From contig JACPGB010000002.1 of NCBI GenBank assembly GCA_016182655.1, forward strand, positions 1-33,504: a DNA stretch of 33,504 nt, given 5' to 3'. The DNA is from Deltaproteobacteria bacterium (lineage in GTDB: Bacteria; Desulfobacterota; GWC2-55-46). A program made the position numbers and the translations under genes. Positions 21,706 through 30,720 of this stretch are shown here, piece after piece. Position 1 is the stretch's first letter; each line of letters starts with the position of its first letter. The notes under the pieces were generated by a model. It did not search any database. It worked only from the letters and a program-made list of their open reading frames with translations, and was not told where the DNA came from.

Positions 21706-23328
21706 CTAATTAGGAGGTTTTCTCCTATAGAGGGTCTGGATCAACTCTTTTTCTGGTTCAACTGAAAAGAATTCCAAAAGTTGCTGGTCGGCAGAGAAGT
21801 ATAAATAACACTCAACGGATTTATTAAGCGGTCCACCCAAAAGGGTTGGCTTAACTTCTAATTCTGACTGGCGCTGGTAATTTACAATGGCTGATCGATT
21901 TCGTAGTGTACCGGAAATAGAACACTTGAAAGTTGAGATAAGTCCCCCTTGATGTTCGATCCATTCTCCGTTTATTATCTGTCCATTGACATTAATAGTA
22001 ACTTCTTCCCCCCGTTTAGTGAACCATGCGCCATTGAAATTTGTAGAAGCTGCTACTCTATCAAAGAATGCGTCACCATACATACGGATTTGGCGCTGAA
22101 ATGCATCAGCCTTCTTAATCAAAGCCGACCACTTTTCTTCCTGTTCATTCTTAAGTGTCTGCAATCTATATAAAGCTTGGCCAACATTCTCGTGAGGATT
22201 ATCCATTACACGAGCTTTGTCGAGGATTTCTTTTGCTTCATCCAAAAAACCAGCATCGATGAGCAGATTTGCTAAATTAGCCATAGCCAATGTGAGCCCC
22301 TCATTCATAGCTCTACGATATAAAGAAATCTGCTTTCCATTAACATTAAAGTTGCCCGAACATACGGCTAAATTGTTTAAAGCCGTCGCATGCCGTTCAT
22401 TTCGTTCCAATAGAGTTGAATAGTTAATCAGAGAAAGTAATTTTAATTTTTCTGAAAATTGTGCATATGCAGCTTCAAACAAAATTTCATTATTTCCAGG
22501 CGACAATTCTACTACTTTCTCCAATGCTAGTGCCGAGGCTTGATTATTGCCTTTCTCCTTTTCAAGAGTTGATAACATTTGATAAAGATTAGCTCGCTGT
22601 TCTTGATCGATAACATCTAAAAGTCGCTCCTCTATTAGTACTATGCCAAGATCAAGTTCCCCTTTGTTCTTGTATGCTTGGGCCAGCTTAAGACTAAAAG
22701 TTGTTTTCATTCCATTATCAGTAACTTTGGAGATGGCCTCCTGCCACAACTTAATTTGTTTATCATAGTCTTTCATAGCTCCATAGCACATTGATAGCCA
22801 GAATGCAGAATAATCTATCTGTTTCTCGTTTATACTTTTTGCATGTAGTTCTTCAAGTCGTTGTAAAGCCGTTCTTTCTTTTCCGTCAATGTATAAAAAA
22901 TGCAGGAATATGGTTTCATTGATATATTTTTTTTCCTCATCATTTTCCTCTCTTTGGTGCTCCTCGAAAATATGTTTAGCTGTATCTGTATCTCCCTTGT
23001 GCAAAGCTTCTTTTATGCGAAAGAACCAGCTCTTTGCTTCTTCCCCCTTTTCTTGCGCATTTTCTTCTGCTCCTTTTGACTCCGCAGGTTCTGATTCTGC
23101 CGTGCTCGGTGGAGATGTTTTTTCTACTTTGGTTTGCAATTCGTCTTTAGGAGGTGGTGCAACCGCCTCAACACCGCCAGATGCGCCGCCATAAGAGAAG
23201 TTTAGTTTGATTATGCGCTCTAAAAGACTTGCGATACCCTTACGATATACAATAAGTATGGTGATAAGAATTAACAACCAACTTTTTCTTTCGATAAAGC
23301 CAAGCAGTATATTCAAGTTCCCTTCCAT
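21706..23328 (-). CDS. Membrane-anchored TPR protein
   Basis: The 540-aa protein has one N-terminal membrane helix (about residues 15-29), a proline/glutamate-rich disordered region (about 50-100), and a long array of TPR-like helical repeats (about 100-390; ALNNLAVCSGNF, AMANLANLLIDAGFLDEAKEIL are clear units). The last 130 residues are beta-rich with NFNGAWFTKRGEEVTINVNG and a lipocalin-like feel. The specific function is unknown. It is AT-richer than the genes around it and has an RBS GGAGG ten bases upstream. It sits directly behind tRNA-Gln and convergent to the hypothetical gene, so it may be a separate acquisition. Confidence 0.8.
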   Translation of the reverse strand: MEGNLNILLGFIERKSWLLILITILIVYRKGIASLLERIIKLNFSYGGASGGVEAVAPPPKDELQTKVEKTSPPSTAESEPAESKGAEENAQEKGEEAKSWFFRIKEALHKGDTDTAKHIFEEHQREENDEEKKYINETIFLHFLYIDGKERTALQRLEELHAKSINEKQIDYSAFWLSMCYGAMKDYDKQIKLWQEAISKVTDNGMKTTFSLKLAQAYKNKGELDLGIVLIEERLLDVIDQEQRANLYQMLSTLEKEKGNNQASALALEKVVELSPGNNEILFEAAYAQFSEKLKLLSLINYSTLLERNERHATALNNLAVCSGNFNVNGKQISLYRRAMNEGLTLAMANLANLLIDAGFLDEAKEILDKARVMDNPHENVGQALYRLQTLKNEQEEKWSALIKKADAFQRQIRMYGDAFFDRVAASTNFNGAWFTKRGEEVTINVNGQIINGEWIEHQGGLISTFKCSISGTLRNRSAIVNYQRQSELEVKPTLLGGPLNKSVECYLYFSADQQLLEFFSVEPEKELIQTLYRRKPPN

Positions 23329-23397
23329 TTTTTTACAGCCTCCAAATTAAACTATCTCGGTTTGTATCGTTTAGTTTACAATATTTTAAGCGACTCC

Positions 23398-23437
23398 AAA
23401 AAACAACAAGGGGTTAGCTTTTCAGCTAACCCCTTGT
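23398..23437 (-). terminator. Strong rho-independent terminator behind tRNA-Gln
   Basis: A perfect 14-bp stem (23406-23419 with 23424-23437) closes a 4-nt loop, and on the minus strand six T follow within four bases. It lies 9 bases after the tRNA-Gln 3' end and separates the tRNA from the TPR gene. Confidence 0.9.
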
Positions 23438-23445
23438 CATTAATA

Positions 23446-23519
23446 TGGCTGGGGGACCAGGATTCGAACCTAGATAAACGAGTTCAGAGCCCGTTGTCCT
23501 GCCGTTAGACGATCCCCCA
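23446..23519 (-). tRNA. tRNA-Gln (anticodon CTG)
   Basis: The minus strand folds to a 74-base tRNA with encoded CCA: acceptor TGGGGGA/TCCCCCA, discriminator G, D arm with TCTAACGGCAGGA, anticodon stem ACGGG/CTCGT with loop CTCTGAA (anticodon CTG, codon CAG), and T arm GGTTCGAATCC. The UGGGG start is typical of tRNA-Gln. Confidence 0.96.
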
Positions 23520-23549
23520 GTCGCACGGAACCAAAAATCAAGTCTAATA

Positions 23550-23578
23550 AATATAATATCGACCCAAATCCAAGTCAA
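23550..23578 (-). promoter_or_regulatory. Promoter of tRNA-Gln
   Basis: TTGACT (23578-23573) and TATATT (23555-23550) are separated by 17 bp and lie about 30 bases before the tRNA. They are back to back with the yceD promoter. Confidence 0.65.
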
Positions 23579-23588
23579 GCAAATTTTA

Positions 23589-23618
23589 TTGACAACGCAG
23601 TATTCGTTCCTGTATACT
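23589..23618 (+). promoter_or_regulatory. Promoter of the yceD-rpmF-fab cluster
   Basis: TTGACA (23589-23594) and TATACT (23613-23618) are spaced 18 bp. The start site would be about 20 bases before the yceD ATG at 23648. Confidence 0.7.
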
Positions 23619-23647
23619 TTAAAGTCTTTATATTAAGGGCAGATACA

Positions 23648-24169
23648 ATGAAGATAAATATAGAAGACATTCCGGAGGCCGGCCTCGATCTCGACATAAA
23701 AGAGGAAGGTACTGCGCTCGAAGAGGCGGCAGGGGGGACTCTTGATTTTTCGTTCCCGTCGCCGGTCGAGGCACATCTGGAGCTCTCCAGGACCGGAGCG
23801 AACGTCCAGGTCGGCGGCGAGATAAAGGCCAGGATAAGGCTTGCTTGCGGCAGGTGCCTGAACGAGTTCGACCACGATATCTCGCTTAACTTCTCCGACT
23901 ACTTCACCGCCGGAAGGGCGGAGGAAAAGGACAAGGAACTAAAGCCCGAGGAGATGGACGTAAGCTATCTCGAAGGCACGGAGATAGACACGACGGCGAT
24001 GATACTCGGACAGATCGCGCTCGATGTGCCTATTCAGCCGCTCTGCAAGGAAGACTGCAAGGGCCTTTGTCCCAAGTGCGGGGCTGATTTAAATGTTACT
24101 GAATGCGCCTGCGACAAGGGCGACAAGGTGGATGAGAGATTAGCTAAGCTCAAGGACTTCAAGAAGTAA
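23648..24169 (+). CDS. yceD: DUF177/YceD family protein
   Basis: The 173-aa protein matches the YceD (DUF177) family, which sits next to rpmF in most bacteria and has been linked to 23S rRNA accumulation and ribosome assembly. Visible features are the RLACGRCLNEFDHDI segment (Cys67/Cys70 region), an acidic central stretch (EEKDKELKPEEMDV), and the C-terminal zinc-type block LCKEDCKGLCPKCGADLN with a further CAC. It is 44 nt upstream of rpmF and starts the operon. The cysteine block is as in many Desulfobacterota versions. Confidence 0.9.
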   Translation: MKINIEDIPEAGLDLDIKEEGTALEEAAGGTLDFSFPSPVEAHLELSRTGANVQVGGEIKARIRLACGRCLNEFDHDISLNFSDYFTAGRAEEKDKELKPEEMDVSYLEGTEIDTTAMILGQIALDVPIQPLCKEDCKGLCPKCGADLNVTECACDKGDKVDERLAKLKDFKK

Positions 24170-24212
24170 GATAACAGGGATTTCCACAACGACAAAAGAA
24201 GTGAGGTAAGCC

Positions 24213-24398
24213 ATGCCGAATCCGAAGAAGAGACACTCAAGGTGCAAAAGGATGCAGAGGAGGAGCCACGACGCCCTCACCACGCCCGCCGTATCCACCT
24301 GCCCGCAGTGCGGCGAGCCCAAGCGCCCCCATTACGTGTGCCCCAGCTGCGGCACCTACAGGGGCAGGACCGTCATAAAGAAAGAGGAAGCCCTCTAA
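24213..24398 (+). CDS. rpmF: 50S ribosomal protein L32
   Basis: The 61-aa protein begins MPNPKKRHSRCKRMQRRSHD and has the L32 zinc ribbon: CPQCGEPKRPHYVC and CPSCGTYRGR. Length and motif are normal for the zinc (C+) type. It lies between yceD and plsX, the conserved order. Confidence 0.97.
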   Translation: MPNPKKRHSRCKRMQRRSHDALTTPAVSTCPQCGEPKRPHYVCPSCGTYRGRTVIKKEEAL

Positions 24399-24418
24399 GG
24401 GGCCTTCAGGCCCCTTTT
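24397..24418 (+). terminator. Partial terminator/attenuator after rpmF
   Basis: Stem AAGGGGCC/GGCCCCTT with loop TTCA overlaps the rpmF stop; the T tract is only four bases and merges with the stem. It could lower plsX-fab transcription relative to rpmF without stopping it. Confidence 0.5.
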
Positions 24419-24507
24419 GACCTTTTGGGCAGAGTCCTTTTGTGTTATATGTATCCGGTAAACGCCGGGGGACTCCCGTCTTAAAGGACACTCATGCCTG
24501 CAATCAT

Positions 24508-25539
24508 ATGAAAATAGCCGTAGATGCGATGGGAGGGGATTACGCCCCCGAGGCCGTTGTCGAAGGGGCGTGTCTTGCCTCGAACGACCTCGACGCCCAC
24601 ATTATCCTTGTCGGAGACCGCGACAAGGTATCAGCCGAACTTAAAAAACACAAACACGGGCAGAACATCTCCGTCCGGCACGCCTCCGAAGTCGTCGCCA
24701 TGGACGAATCCCCGACGCAGGCCATAAGGAAGAAGAAGGACTCTTCCCTTAAGGTCTCTTTCGACCTCGTGAAGAGCGGAGAGGCCGACGCCGTAGTAAG
24801 CGCCGGGAACTCCGGCGCGGCCATGGCCGCGGGCATTTTGCTTTTGAGGAAGATCAAGGGGGTAGACCGTCCGGCGATAGCCGTCACCGTCCCCACCATG
24901 AAGGGCCCCGCGGTCCTGCTGGATGTCGGCGGAAATGTCGACTGCAAGCCCGCGCACCTCCTTCAGTTCGCGGTAATGGGCGAGGTCTACGCGCGGTACG
25001 TGTTGAAGAAGGCCCGTCCGGCCGTCGGCCTCCTTTCCAACGGCGAGGAAGAGGGCAAGGGCAACGAGCTCACGAGAGAGACCAACATACTTTTAAAAAA
25101 GGCCCAGCTCAATTACATCAGCTACGTCGAGGGCAGGGACATATACAAGGGCGACGTCGACGTGGTCGTCACCGACGGGTTCGTGGGAAACGTGGTGCTT
25201 AAGCTCAGCGAAGGACTCGTCGAGGCGGTCGTCACGATGCTTAAAAACGAGATAATGGCGAGCGTGCCGTCAAAAATAGGGTATCTGCTGGCAAAGGGCG
25301 CGTTCAAGAACTTGAAAAAGAAGATAGACTACGCCGAGTACGGCGGCGCGCCGCTTCTGGGCATAGAGGGCGTGTGCATCATAAGCCACGGCAGATCCAC
25401 GCCCAAGGCCATGAAGAATGCGATCCACCGGGCCTACGAGTTCGTCAAGGGTGACGTGAACGCTCACCTTTCCGAGGAGATCGAGAGGATGAGCGGCCTC
25501 GACAAGCTCGGACGCGAGAACGCGGCGGCCGGGAGATAA
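24508..25539 (+). CDS. plsX: Phosphate acyltransferase PlsX
   Basis: The 343-aa protein starts [20 protein letters not shown], the PlsX signature, and keeps [19 protein letters not shown] and [11 protein letters not shown]. PlsX makes acyl-phosphate from acyl-ACP for phospholipid synthesis. The start at 24508 is fixed by homology; the frame runs further upstream without meaning, and the RBS is weak. Its stop is 4 nt before fabH. Confidence 0.96.
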   Translation: MKIAVDAMGGDYAPEAVVEGACLASNDLDAHIILVGDRDKVSAELKKHKHGQNISVRHASEVVAMDESPTQAIRKKKDSSLKVSFDLVKSGEADAVVSAGNSGAAMAAGILLLRKIKGVDRPAIAVTVPTMKGPAVLLDVGGNVDCKPAHLLQFAVMGEVYARYVLKKARPAVGLLSNGEEEGKGNELTRETNILLKKAQLNYISYVEGRDIYKGDVDVVVTDGFVGNVVLKLSEGLVEAVVTMLKNEIMASVPSKIGYLLAKGAFKNLKKKIDYAEYGGAPLLGIEGVCIISHGRSTPKAMKNAIHRAYEFVKGDVNAHLSEEIERMSGLDKLGRENAAAGR

Positions 25540-25543
25540 ATAG

Positions 25544-26518
25544 ATGATAAGGTCCAGGGTAATAGGCACGGGCTCATACGTCCCGAAAAAGGTACTTACA
25601 AACCACGACTTGGAGAGGTTCGTAGAGACCTCGGATGAATGGATATCCACGAGGACAGGCATCAGGGAGCGTAGGATAGCCGTAGACGACACGCCTTCCG
25701 ACATGGCCGCAAAGGCCGCGAAGGCCGCGCTCAAGGCCGCTGGTATTTCCCCCAAAGACATCGACCTCATAGTAGTCGGCACCGTTACGCCGGACATGAC
25801 GTTCCCGTCGACCGCCTGTTTTGTGCAGGGACATCTCGGCGTAAAGTCCGGCGCCGCGGCGTTCGATGTATCGGCCGCGTGCTCGGGTTTTCTATACGCC
25901 CTCGACATAGCCGATAAATACGTAAAGTCCGGGGTGGCGCAAAAGGCGCTCGTAATAGGAGTAGACCAGTTCTCAAGGCTCATCGACTGGAAGGACAGGG
26001 CGACCTGCGTGCTCTTCGGAGACGGCGCCGGCGCCGTTGTATTGTCCGCTGAAAAAGGCCAGAGGGGCGTGTTGTCGTGCCACATACACTCGGACGGCAA
26101 GCACTGGGAGATGCTCTACTCCGAAAGCCCGTGCCCGCCGTCGCCCTTCGAGGAGCGAAAGGCGACGAACCAGTACCTTAAGATGAACGGCAACGAGACC
26201 TTCAAGATAGCGGTCCGCACCATGGGCAATGCCATCACTGAGGCCTTGGAAGCGAATAACATCAAGCCCGAAGATGTCGCTCTCCTCGTGCCGCACCAGG
26301 CGAACCTCCGGATAATAGACGCTACGAGGCAGAGGCTCGGCCTCCCTGAAGAGAAGGTGTACACGAACCTTGAGAGGTTCGGCAACACCTCGGCGGGCTC
26401 CATTCCTCTCGCGCTGGACGAGGCCGTAAGGCTCGGGAAGGTGAAGGAGAACGATATCGTGCTCTTCGTCTCTTTCGGCGGCGGGCTTACATGGGCCTCG
26501 GCGGCGGTCCGGTGGTAG
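25544..26518 (+). CDS. fabH: 3-oxoacyl-ACP synthase III FabH
   Basis: The 324-aa enzyme starts fatty-acid chains by joining acetyl-CoA to malonyl-ACP. The catalytic triad is present: Cys113 in DVSAACSGFLYA, His in VPHQANLRI, and Asn in FGNTSAGSIPLAL. TSDEWISTRTGIRERR is a conserved N-terminal segment. Length is normal and it follows plsX by 4 nt. Confidence 0.96.
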   Translation: MIRSRVIGTGSYVPKKVLTNHDLERFVETSDEWISTRTGIRERRIAVDDTPSDMAAKAAKAALKAAGISPKDIDLIVVGTVTPDMTFPSTACFVQGHLGVKSGAAAFDVSAACSGFLYALDIADKYVKSGVAQKALVIGVDQFSRLIDWKDRATCVLFGDGAGAVVLSAEKGQRGVLSCHIHSDGKHWEMLYSESPCPPSPFEERKATNQYLKMNGNETFKIAVRTMGNAITEALEANNIKPEDVALLVPHQANLRIIDATRQRLGLPEEKVYTNLERFGNTSAGSIPLALDEAVRLGKVKENDIVLFVSFGGGLTWASAAVRW

Positions 26519-26557
26519 GTTTTTTTAGGGTCCAATACGGCGCGGCTTGCCGCGTTT

Positions 26558-26648
26558 TTCCCCTCCCCCTTGACGGGGGAGGGTTTGGGTGGGGGTGGCG
26601 GGCCATTGCACACCCTCCCCTCAATCCCCTCCCGTCAAGGGAGGGGAA
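26558..26648. repeat. GC-rich dispersed inverted repeat (REP-like)
   Basis: Left arm 26558-26597 and right arm 26611-26648 are imperfect reverse complements built of CCCCTCCC, TTGACGGG and GGGAGGGG blocks. Each arm also has its own small hairpin around TTGAC/GTCAA. A related element lies at 32046-32137. It fills the fabH-fabD gap and no gene is in it. Confidence 0.75.
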
Positions 26649-26723
26649 GTTAAAGGAGTCGCCCAGTTTCAATGCTTACGGGGTGGTTCATTGCCGTTAA
26701 AACCCTTTTAGGAAAATCGGATA

Positions 26724-27665
26724 ATGGCTAAAATCGCATTTGTCTTTCCCGGCCAGGGCTCCCAAGCCGTCGGCATGGGGAAAAGCTTTCATGATTCTTT
26801 CGAGTCCGCTAAAAGCCTCTACGAGGAGGCGGGCGCGTTTCTCGGGTATGATCTCCGGAAACTCTCCTTCGAAGGCCCGAAGGAAGAGCTGGACAGGACC
26901 GAGAACACACAGCCCGCGCTCTTAACGGCTTCGATTGCGGGACTCAGGGCCTTGAACGAGCGCATGAAGATAGAGCCCGCGTGTTTCGCCGGGCACAGCC
27001 TCGGCGAGTACACGGCGCTCGTGGCCGCCGGCTCGATCGGCTTCCGTGACGCCGTGAAACTCGTGCACATGCGGGGGCTCTTCATGCAGGAGAGCGTCCC
27101 TGCCGGGACCGGCAAGATGTGCGCGATAATCGGCCTCGACCTTGAAAATGTAAAGACCATCTGCGAGTCGGCCTCGATCGACGCGGCGGTGGTCGTGCCC
27201 GCGAACATCAACAGCCCTGAACAAATAGTCATCTCCGGACACGCCGCGGCGGTCGATATAGCCGCCTCTTACGCCAAGGAGAGGGGGGCGAAGATGGTAG
27301 TGCCCCTGCAGGTGAGCGCGCCTTCGCACTCGCCTTTGATGGAGAAAGCGGCGGAAAAGCTCGATAACGAGCTCGTCCACATCGATTTTAGAAGACCTGA
27401 TGTCCCGGTGCTTACGAACGTAGGCGCTCTGCCTTACAAAGACGCGGGCGAGATAAGGGGGCTACTTAAGGCCCAGCTCACGAACCCGGTACGCTGGGTC
27501 GATGTAATACGCCGCATGAGGCAAGACGGCATCGATACGATCGTCGAGATAGGCCCCGGCAAGGTCCTTACGGGGCTTGTAAAGAGGATAGACAAGGAAA
27601 TAAAGACATACAATTTGAGCGAGGCGGGCGACATCGACAAGCTCGCCTCCGATATGAACCGTTGA
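26724..27665 (+). CDS. fabD: Malonyl-CoA:ACP transacylase FabD
   Basis: The 313-aa enzyme has FVFPGQGSQAVGMG at the N-terminus and the nucleophile elbow AGHSLGEYTAL with Ser92; a later VSAPSHSPLM holds the catalytic His. It moves malonyl from CoA to ACP. An AGGA element lies upstream; fabG follows 11 nt later. Confidence 0.96.
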   Translation: MAKIAFVFPGQGSQAVGMGKSFHDSFESAKSLYEEAGAFLGYDLRKLSFEGPKEELDRTENTQPALLTASIAGLRALNERMKIEPACFAGHSLGEYTALVAAGSIGFRDAVKLVHMRGLFMQESVPAGTGKMCAIIGLDLENVKTICESASIDAAVVVPANINSPEQIVISGHAAAVDIAASYAKERGAKMVVPLQVSAPSHSPLMEKAAEKLDNELVHIDFRRPDVPVLTNVGALPYKDAGEIRGLLKAQLTNPVRWVDVIRRMRQDGIDTIVEIGPGKVLTGLVKRIDKEIKTYNLSEAGDIDKLASDMNR

Positions 27666-27676
27666 GGAGGGATTAG

Positions 27677-28417
27677 ATGAACGTATCCGGAAGGGTTGCT
27701 ATAGTAACCGGCGGCGGACAGGGCATTGGCAAGGCGATAGCCGAAAAGCTCGCCTCCTACGGGGCCGACGTCGTGGTTGTCGACGTTAATCTGGAGAAGG
27801 CAACGGAGGTCTCCGAGGGGATAAAGAGGATGGGCAGGCGCTCGATGGCCCTGAAGGTCGACGTCGTGAGCACGCAAGAGACCGAGGAGATGGCCGAAAA
27901 GGTCTTTAAGGAAATGGAGGCCATCCACATACTCGTCAACAACGCAGGTATTACACGGGACGGGCTCATCCTCCGGATGAAGGAAGAGGACTGGGACGCG
28001 GTAATAAATGTGAATTTGAAGGGCGCGTTCAACTGCACCAAGGCAGTATTGAAGTACATGACCAAGATGCGCTGGGGCAGGATAGTGAACATCGCCTCGG
28101 TCGTCGGCGTCATGGGCAACGCCGGGCAGGCGAACTACGCGGCGTCAAAGGCCGGGCTCATCGGGTTGACGAAGTCGGTAGCCAGGGAATTCGCGGCGCG
28201 GAACATCACCTGCAACGCGGTCGCCCCGGGCTTCATAGAGACGGCGATGACCGACGTATTATCCGAGCAGGTAAAGACCGATCTCATATCGAAGATACCC
28301 CTCGGGAGATTGGGCGGGGCGGGTGACGTGGCGACAGGCGTGCTGTTTCTGGCGTCCAACGCCTCCAACTACATAACCGGCCAGGTCCTGAACATCAACG
28401 GCGGCATGGCGATGTAA
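27677..28417 (+). CDS. fabG: 3-oxoacyl-ACP reductase FabG
   Basis: The 246-aa SDR has TGGGQGIGKAIA (residues 11-22), NNAG, and the catalytic Ser141, Tyr154 and Lys158 in SVVG and NYAASKAGL, ending with INGGMAM. It does the first NADPH reduction of the fatty-acid cycle. RBS GAGGAGGG is clear. Confidence 0.95.
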   Translation: MNVSGRVAIVTGGGQGIGKAIAEKLASYGADVVVVDVNLEKATEVSEGIKRMGRRSMALKVDVVSTQETEEMAEKVFKEMEAIHILVNNAGITRDGLILRMKEEDWDAVINVNLKGAFNCTKAVLKYMTKMRWGRIVNIASVVGVMGNAGQANYAASKAGLIGLTKSVAREFAARNITCNAVAPGFIETAMTDVLSEQVKTDLISKIPLGRLGGAGDVATGVLFLASNASNYITGQVLNINGGMAM

Positions 28418-28514
28418 AGGGGCTGGAGCGTCGGGTCGGACCGGCGCTTGAAATAGCATAAAAAACGAATCTTTTCAAGGGCGTTCGATATAAAGCCGGG
28501 TCTGCCATAAAAAA

Positions 28515-28543
28515 TTGACAACCGCCCTCGATAGGTGTTATAC
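28515..28543 (+). promoter_or_regulatory. Promoter of acpP
   Basis: A perfect TTGACA (28515-28520) and TTATAC (28538-28543) are spaced 17 bp, about 45 bases before the likely leader of acpP. It gives the carrier protein its own strong transcript. Confidence 0.75.
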
Positions 28544-28595
28544 AAAAAGGTAAACTCTCGCAGGAATAATCAATTATCTTTCAGGAGGTAACGCA

Positions 28596-28835
28596 ATGTC
28601 TTCAGTTGAAAATAAGGTTAAGAAGATCATCATCGATCAGCTCGACGTGACCGAGGAGGAAGTAACCTCTCAGGCCTCGTTCGTCGACGACCTGGGCGCT
28701 GATTCGCTCGATACGGTCGAGATGGTCATGGCATTCGAGGAGGAGTTCTCGATAGAGATACCGGATGAGGACGCCGAGAAGATCAAGACGGTGCACGACG
28801 CGGTCGAGTACATCCAGAAAAAGGCCGGAAAGTAA
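28596..28835 (+). CDS. acpP: Acyl carrier protein
   Basis: The 79-aa acidic protein has the phosphopantetheine site [16 protein letters not shown] with Ser37. RBS AGGAGG is strong. A private promoter and a strong terminator frame it, as expected for an abundant carrier protein. Confidence 0.97.
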   Translation: MSSVENKVKKIIIDQLDVTEEEVTSQASFVDDLGADSLDTVEMVMAFEEEFSIEIPDEDAEKIKTVHDAVEYIQKKAGK

Positions 28836-28933
28836 GGGCCGCCTTGTTCCGGACCCGTTGTTTTTTAGCCTTGCGTCCGGAATGGGGGATGGTCCGGGTC
28901 CCGATCGACCCCGCGTAATATCCGTATAGCCTG

Positions 28934-28972
28934 ACCGTAAAGACCCTGAGACAAGGGTCTTTACGGTTTTTT
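28934..28972 (+). terminator. Strong terminator between acpP and fabF
   Basis: A 14-bp stem (28934-28947 with 28954-28967) with a 6-nt loop is followed by six T. It closes the acpP transcript. Confidence 0.92.
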
Positions 28973-29003
28973 AAGGACTTTAAACCAGAGAAGACGGTAA
29001 AAG

Positions 29004-30248
29004 ATGAAAAGAAGGGTAGCCGTAACAGGCGTAGGCATCATAAGCCCGCTCGGGACCGGGATAAAGAAGTCCTGGGAGGCCGCGAAGGAAGGCAGGGGCG
29101 GGATCCGGGAGATAACCCGGTTCGACGCAAAGGACTTTCCGGTCCGCATAGCAGGAGAGGTCCCGGACTTCGAGCCGACCGAGCACATCGAGAAGAAAGA
29201 GGTCAAGAAGATGGACCTCTTCATCCAGTATGCGGTCTCGGCCGCGATGATGGCCTTCAACGACTCCGGCTACAAGGTGACCGAAGAGAACGCCGAGAAG
29301 ACCGGCGTCTACATCGGCGCGGGCATAGGCGGGCTCCCGGCGATCGAATACTGGTATAATGTGCTTAAGGAGAAGGGGCCGGACAGGGTCACGCCTTTCT
29401 TCATACCCATGGTCATAATAAACCTCGCCTCGGGCCAGGTCTCGATAAAGACAGGGGCCAAGGGGCCGAACAGTTGCGCGGTCACTGCCTGCGCAACCGG
29501 GACGCACTCCATCGGCGACGCCATGAGGCTCATACAGAACGGGGACGCCGACTGCATGATAGCCGGAGGGACGGAGTCGACCATCACTCCCTTGTGCGTC
29601 GCGGGTTTTAACGCCATGAAGGCGCTGTCCACCCGTAACGACTCCCCGGCGACGGCGTCCCGCCCGTTCGACAAGGATAGGGACGGCTTCGTCGTAGGCG
29701 AGGGCTCGGGCATACTCGTCCTTGAGGAGATGGAGTCCGCTATCAAGCGCGGCGCCAGGATCTACGCGGAACTCTCCGGTTACGGCATGAACTCGGACGC
29801 CCACCACATGACGACACCGGCCCCCGAGGGCGAGGGCGCGGCGCGTTGCATGAGCCTCGCAATAAAGAACGCGGGGCTTAACCCCGGGGACATCGGGTAC
29901 ATAAACGCGCACGGGACTTCCACCTACTATAACGACCTCTACGAGACGATGGCGATAAAGAAGGTATTCGGAGAGCACGCGAAAAAGCTCGCCGTAAGCT
30001 CCACAAAGGGCATGACCGGCCACCTCCTCGGAGCGGCCGGAGGGATCGAAGCGGTCTTTACCGCCATGTCCCTCTACGAAGGCGTGCTCCCCCCGACGAT
30101 AAACTACGCTACACCCGACCCCGAGTGCGACCTCGATTATGTGCCGAACACCGCGAGGGAGTCGAAGGTAAAGGCCGCGCTTTCCAACTCATTCGGTTTC
30201 GGCGGCACGAACGCGGTGCTGGCGTTCAAGAGGTTCGAGGGGAAATAG
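29004..30248 (+). CDS. fabF: 3-oxoacyl-ACP synthase II FabF
   Basis: The 414-aa condensing enzyme has Cys163 in [14 protein letters not shown] and the two catalytic His in [12 protein letters not shown] and [10 protein letters not shown]. It elongates acyl-ACP. It begins just after the acpP terminator with no clear promoter, so it may depend on read-through. rpiB follows 5 nt later. Confidence 0.96.
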   Translation: MKRRVAVTGVGIISPLGTGIKKSWEAAKEGRGGIREITRFDAKDFPVRIAGEVPDFEPTEHIEKKEVKKMDLFIQYAVSAAMMAFNDSGYKVTEENAEKTGVYIGAGIGGLPAIEYWYNVLKEKGPDRVTPFFIPMVIINLASGQVSIKTGAKGPNSCAVTACATGTHSIGDAMRLIQNGDADCMIAGGTESTITPLCVAGFNAMKALSTRNDSPATASRPFDKDRDGFVVGEGSGILVLEEMESAIKRGARIYAELSGYGMNSDAHHMTTPAPEGEGAARCMSLAIKNAGLNPGDIGYINAHGTSTYYNDLYETMAIKKVFGEHAKKLAVSSTKGMTGHLLGAAGGIEAVFTAMSLYEGVLPPTINYATPDPECDLDYVPNTARESKVKAALSNSFGFGGTNAVLAFKRFEGK

Positions 30249-30253
30249 GAAAA

Positions 30254-30703
30254 ATGGAAAAGATAGTAATAGCGAGCGACCACGCGGGCCGCGAGCTTAA
30301 AGATGACATAAAGGACTTTCTTAAGTCCATAGGTGTGGAGTTCATAGACCTCGGCGTCGATAACGACGACTCGGTCGACTACCCGGACTACGGCATACCG
30401 GTAGCCGAGAAGGTCTCGAAGGGCGAGGCGCCGAAAGGGATACTCGTCTGCGGGACCGGGATAGGGATGTCGATACTCGCCAACAAGTTCGCTAACGTGC
30501 GCGCCGCGCTCGTTAGCGACGTCTTCACGGCGCGGATGTCGAAGGAGCACAACGACGCGAATATCCTCGTCATAGGCGGGCGCATAGTCGGCAAAGGGCT
30601 CGCAAGAGAGATGGTAAAGGAGTGGCTGGAGGCCCGGTTCGAGGGCGGCAGGCACCAGAGAAGGCTGGATAAGATAACGGAAGTGGAAAAGAAGAGAGGT
30701 TAA
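30254..30703 (+). CDS. rpiB: Ribose 5-phosphate isomerase B
   Basis: The 149-aa protein has the RpiB signatures [10 protein letters not shown], the active-site Cys in [22 protein letters not shown] and the usual end. It interconverts ribose 5-phosphate and ribulose 5-phosphate. ATG 30254 is chosen by homology; the frame runs back into fabF without meaning. Confidence 0.95.
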   Translation: MEKIVIASDHAGRELKDDIKDFLKSIGVEFIDLGVDNDDSVDYPDYGIPVAEKVSKGEAPKGILVCGTGIGMSILANKFANVRAALVSDVFTARMSKEHNDANILVIGGRIVGKGLAREMVKEWLEARFEGGRHQRRLDKITEVEKKRG

Positions 30704-30720
30704 AAACGGAGGCCGTACAG

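Noticed and set aside
21661-21720. A tRNA-Gln 3' repeat marking a second island around the TPR gene
   Set aside because: No copy of the tRNA-Gln 3' end is present on the far side of the TPR gene.
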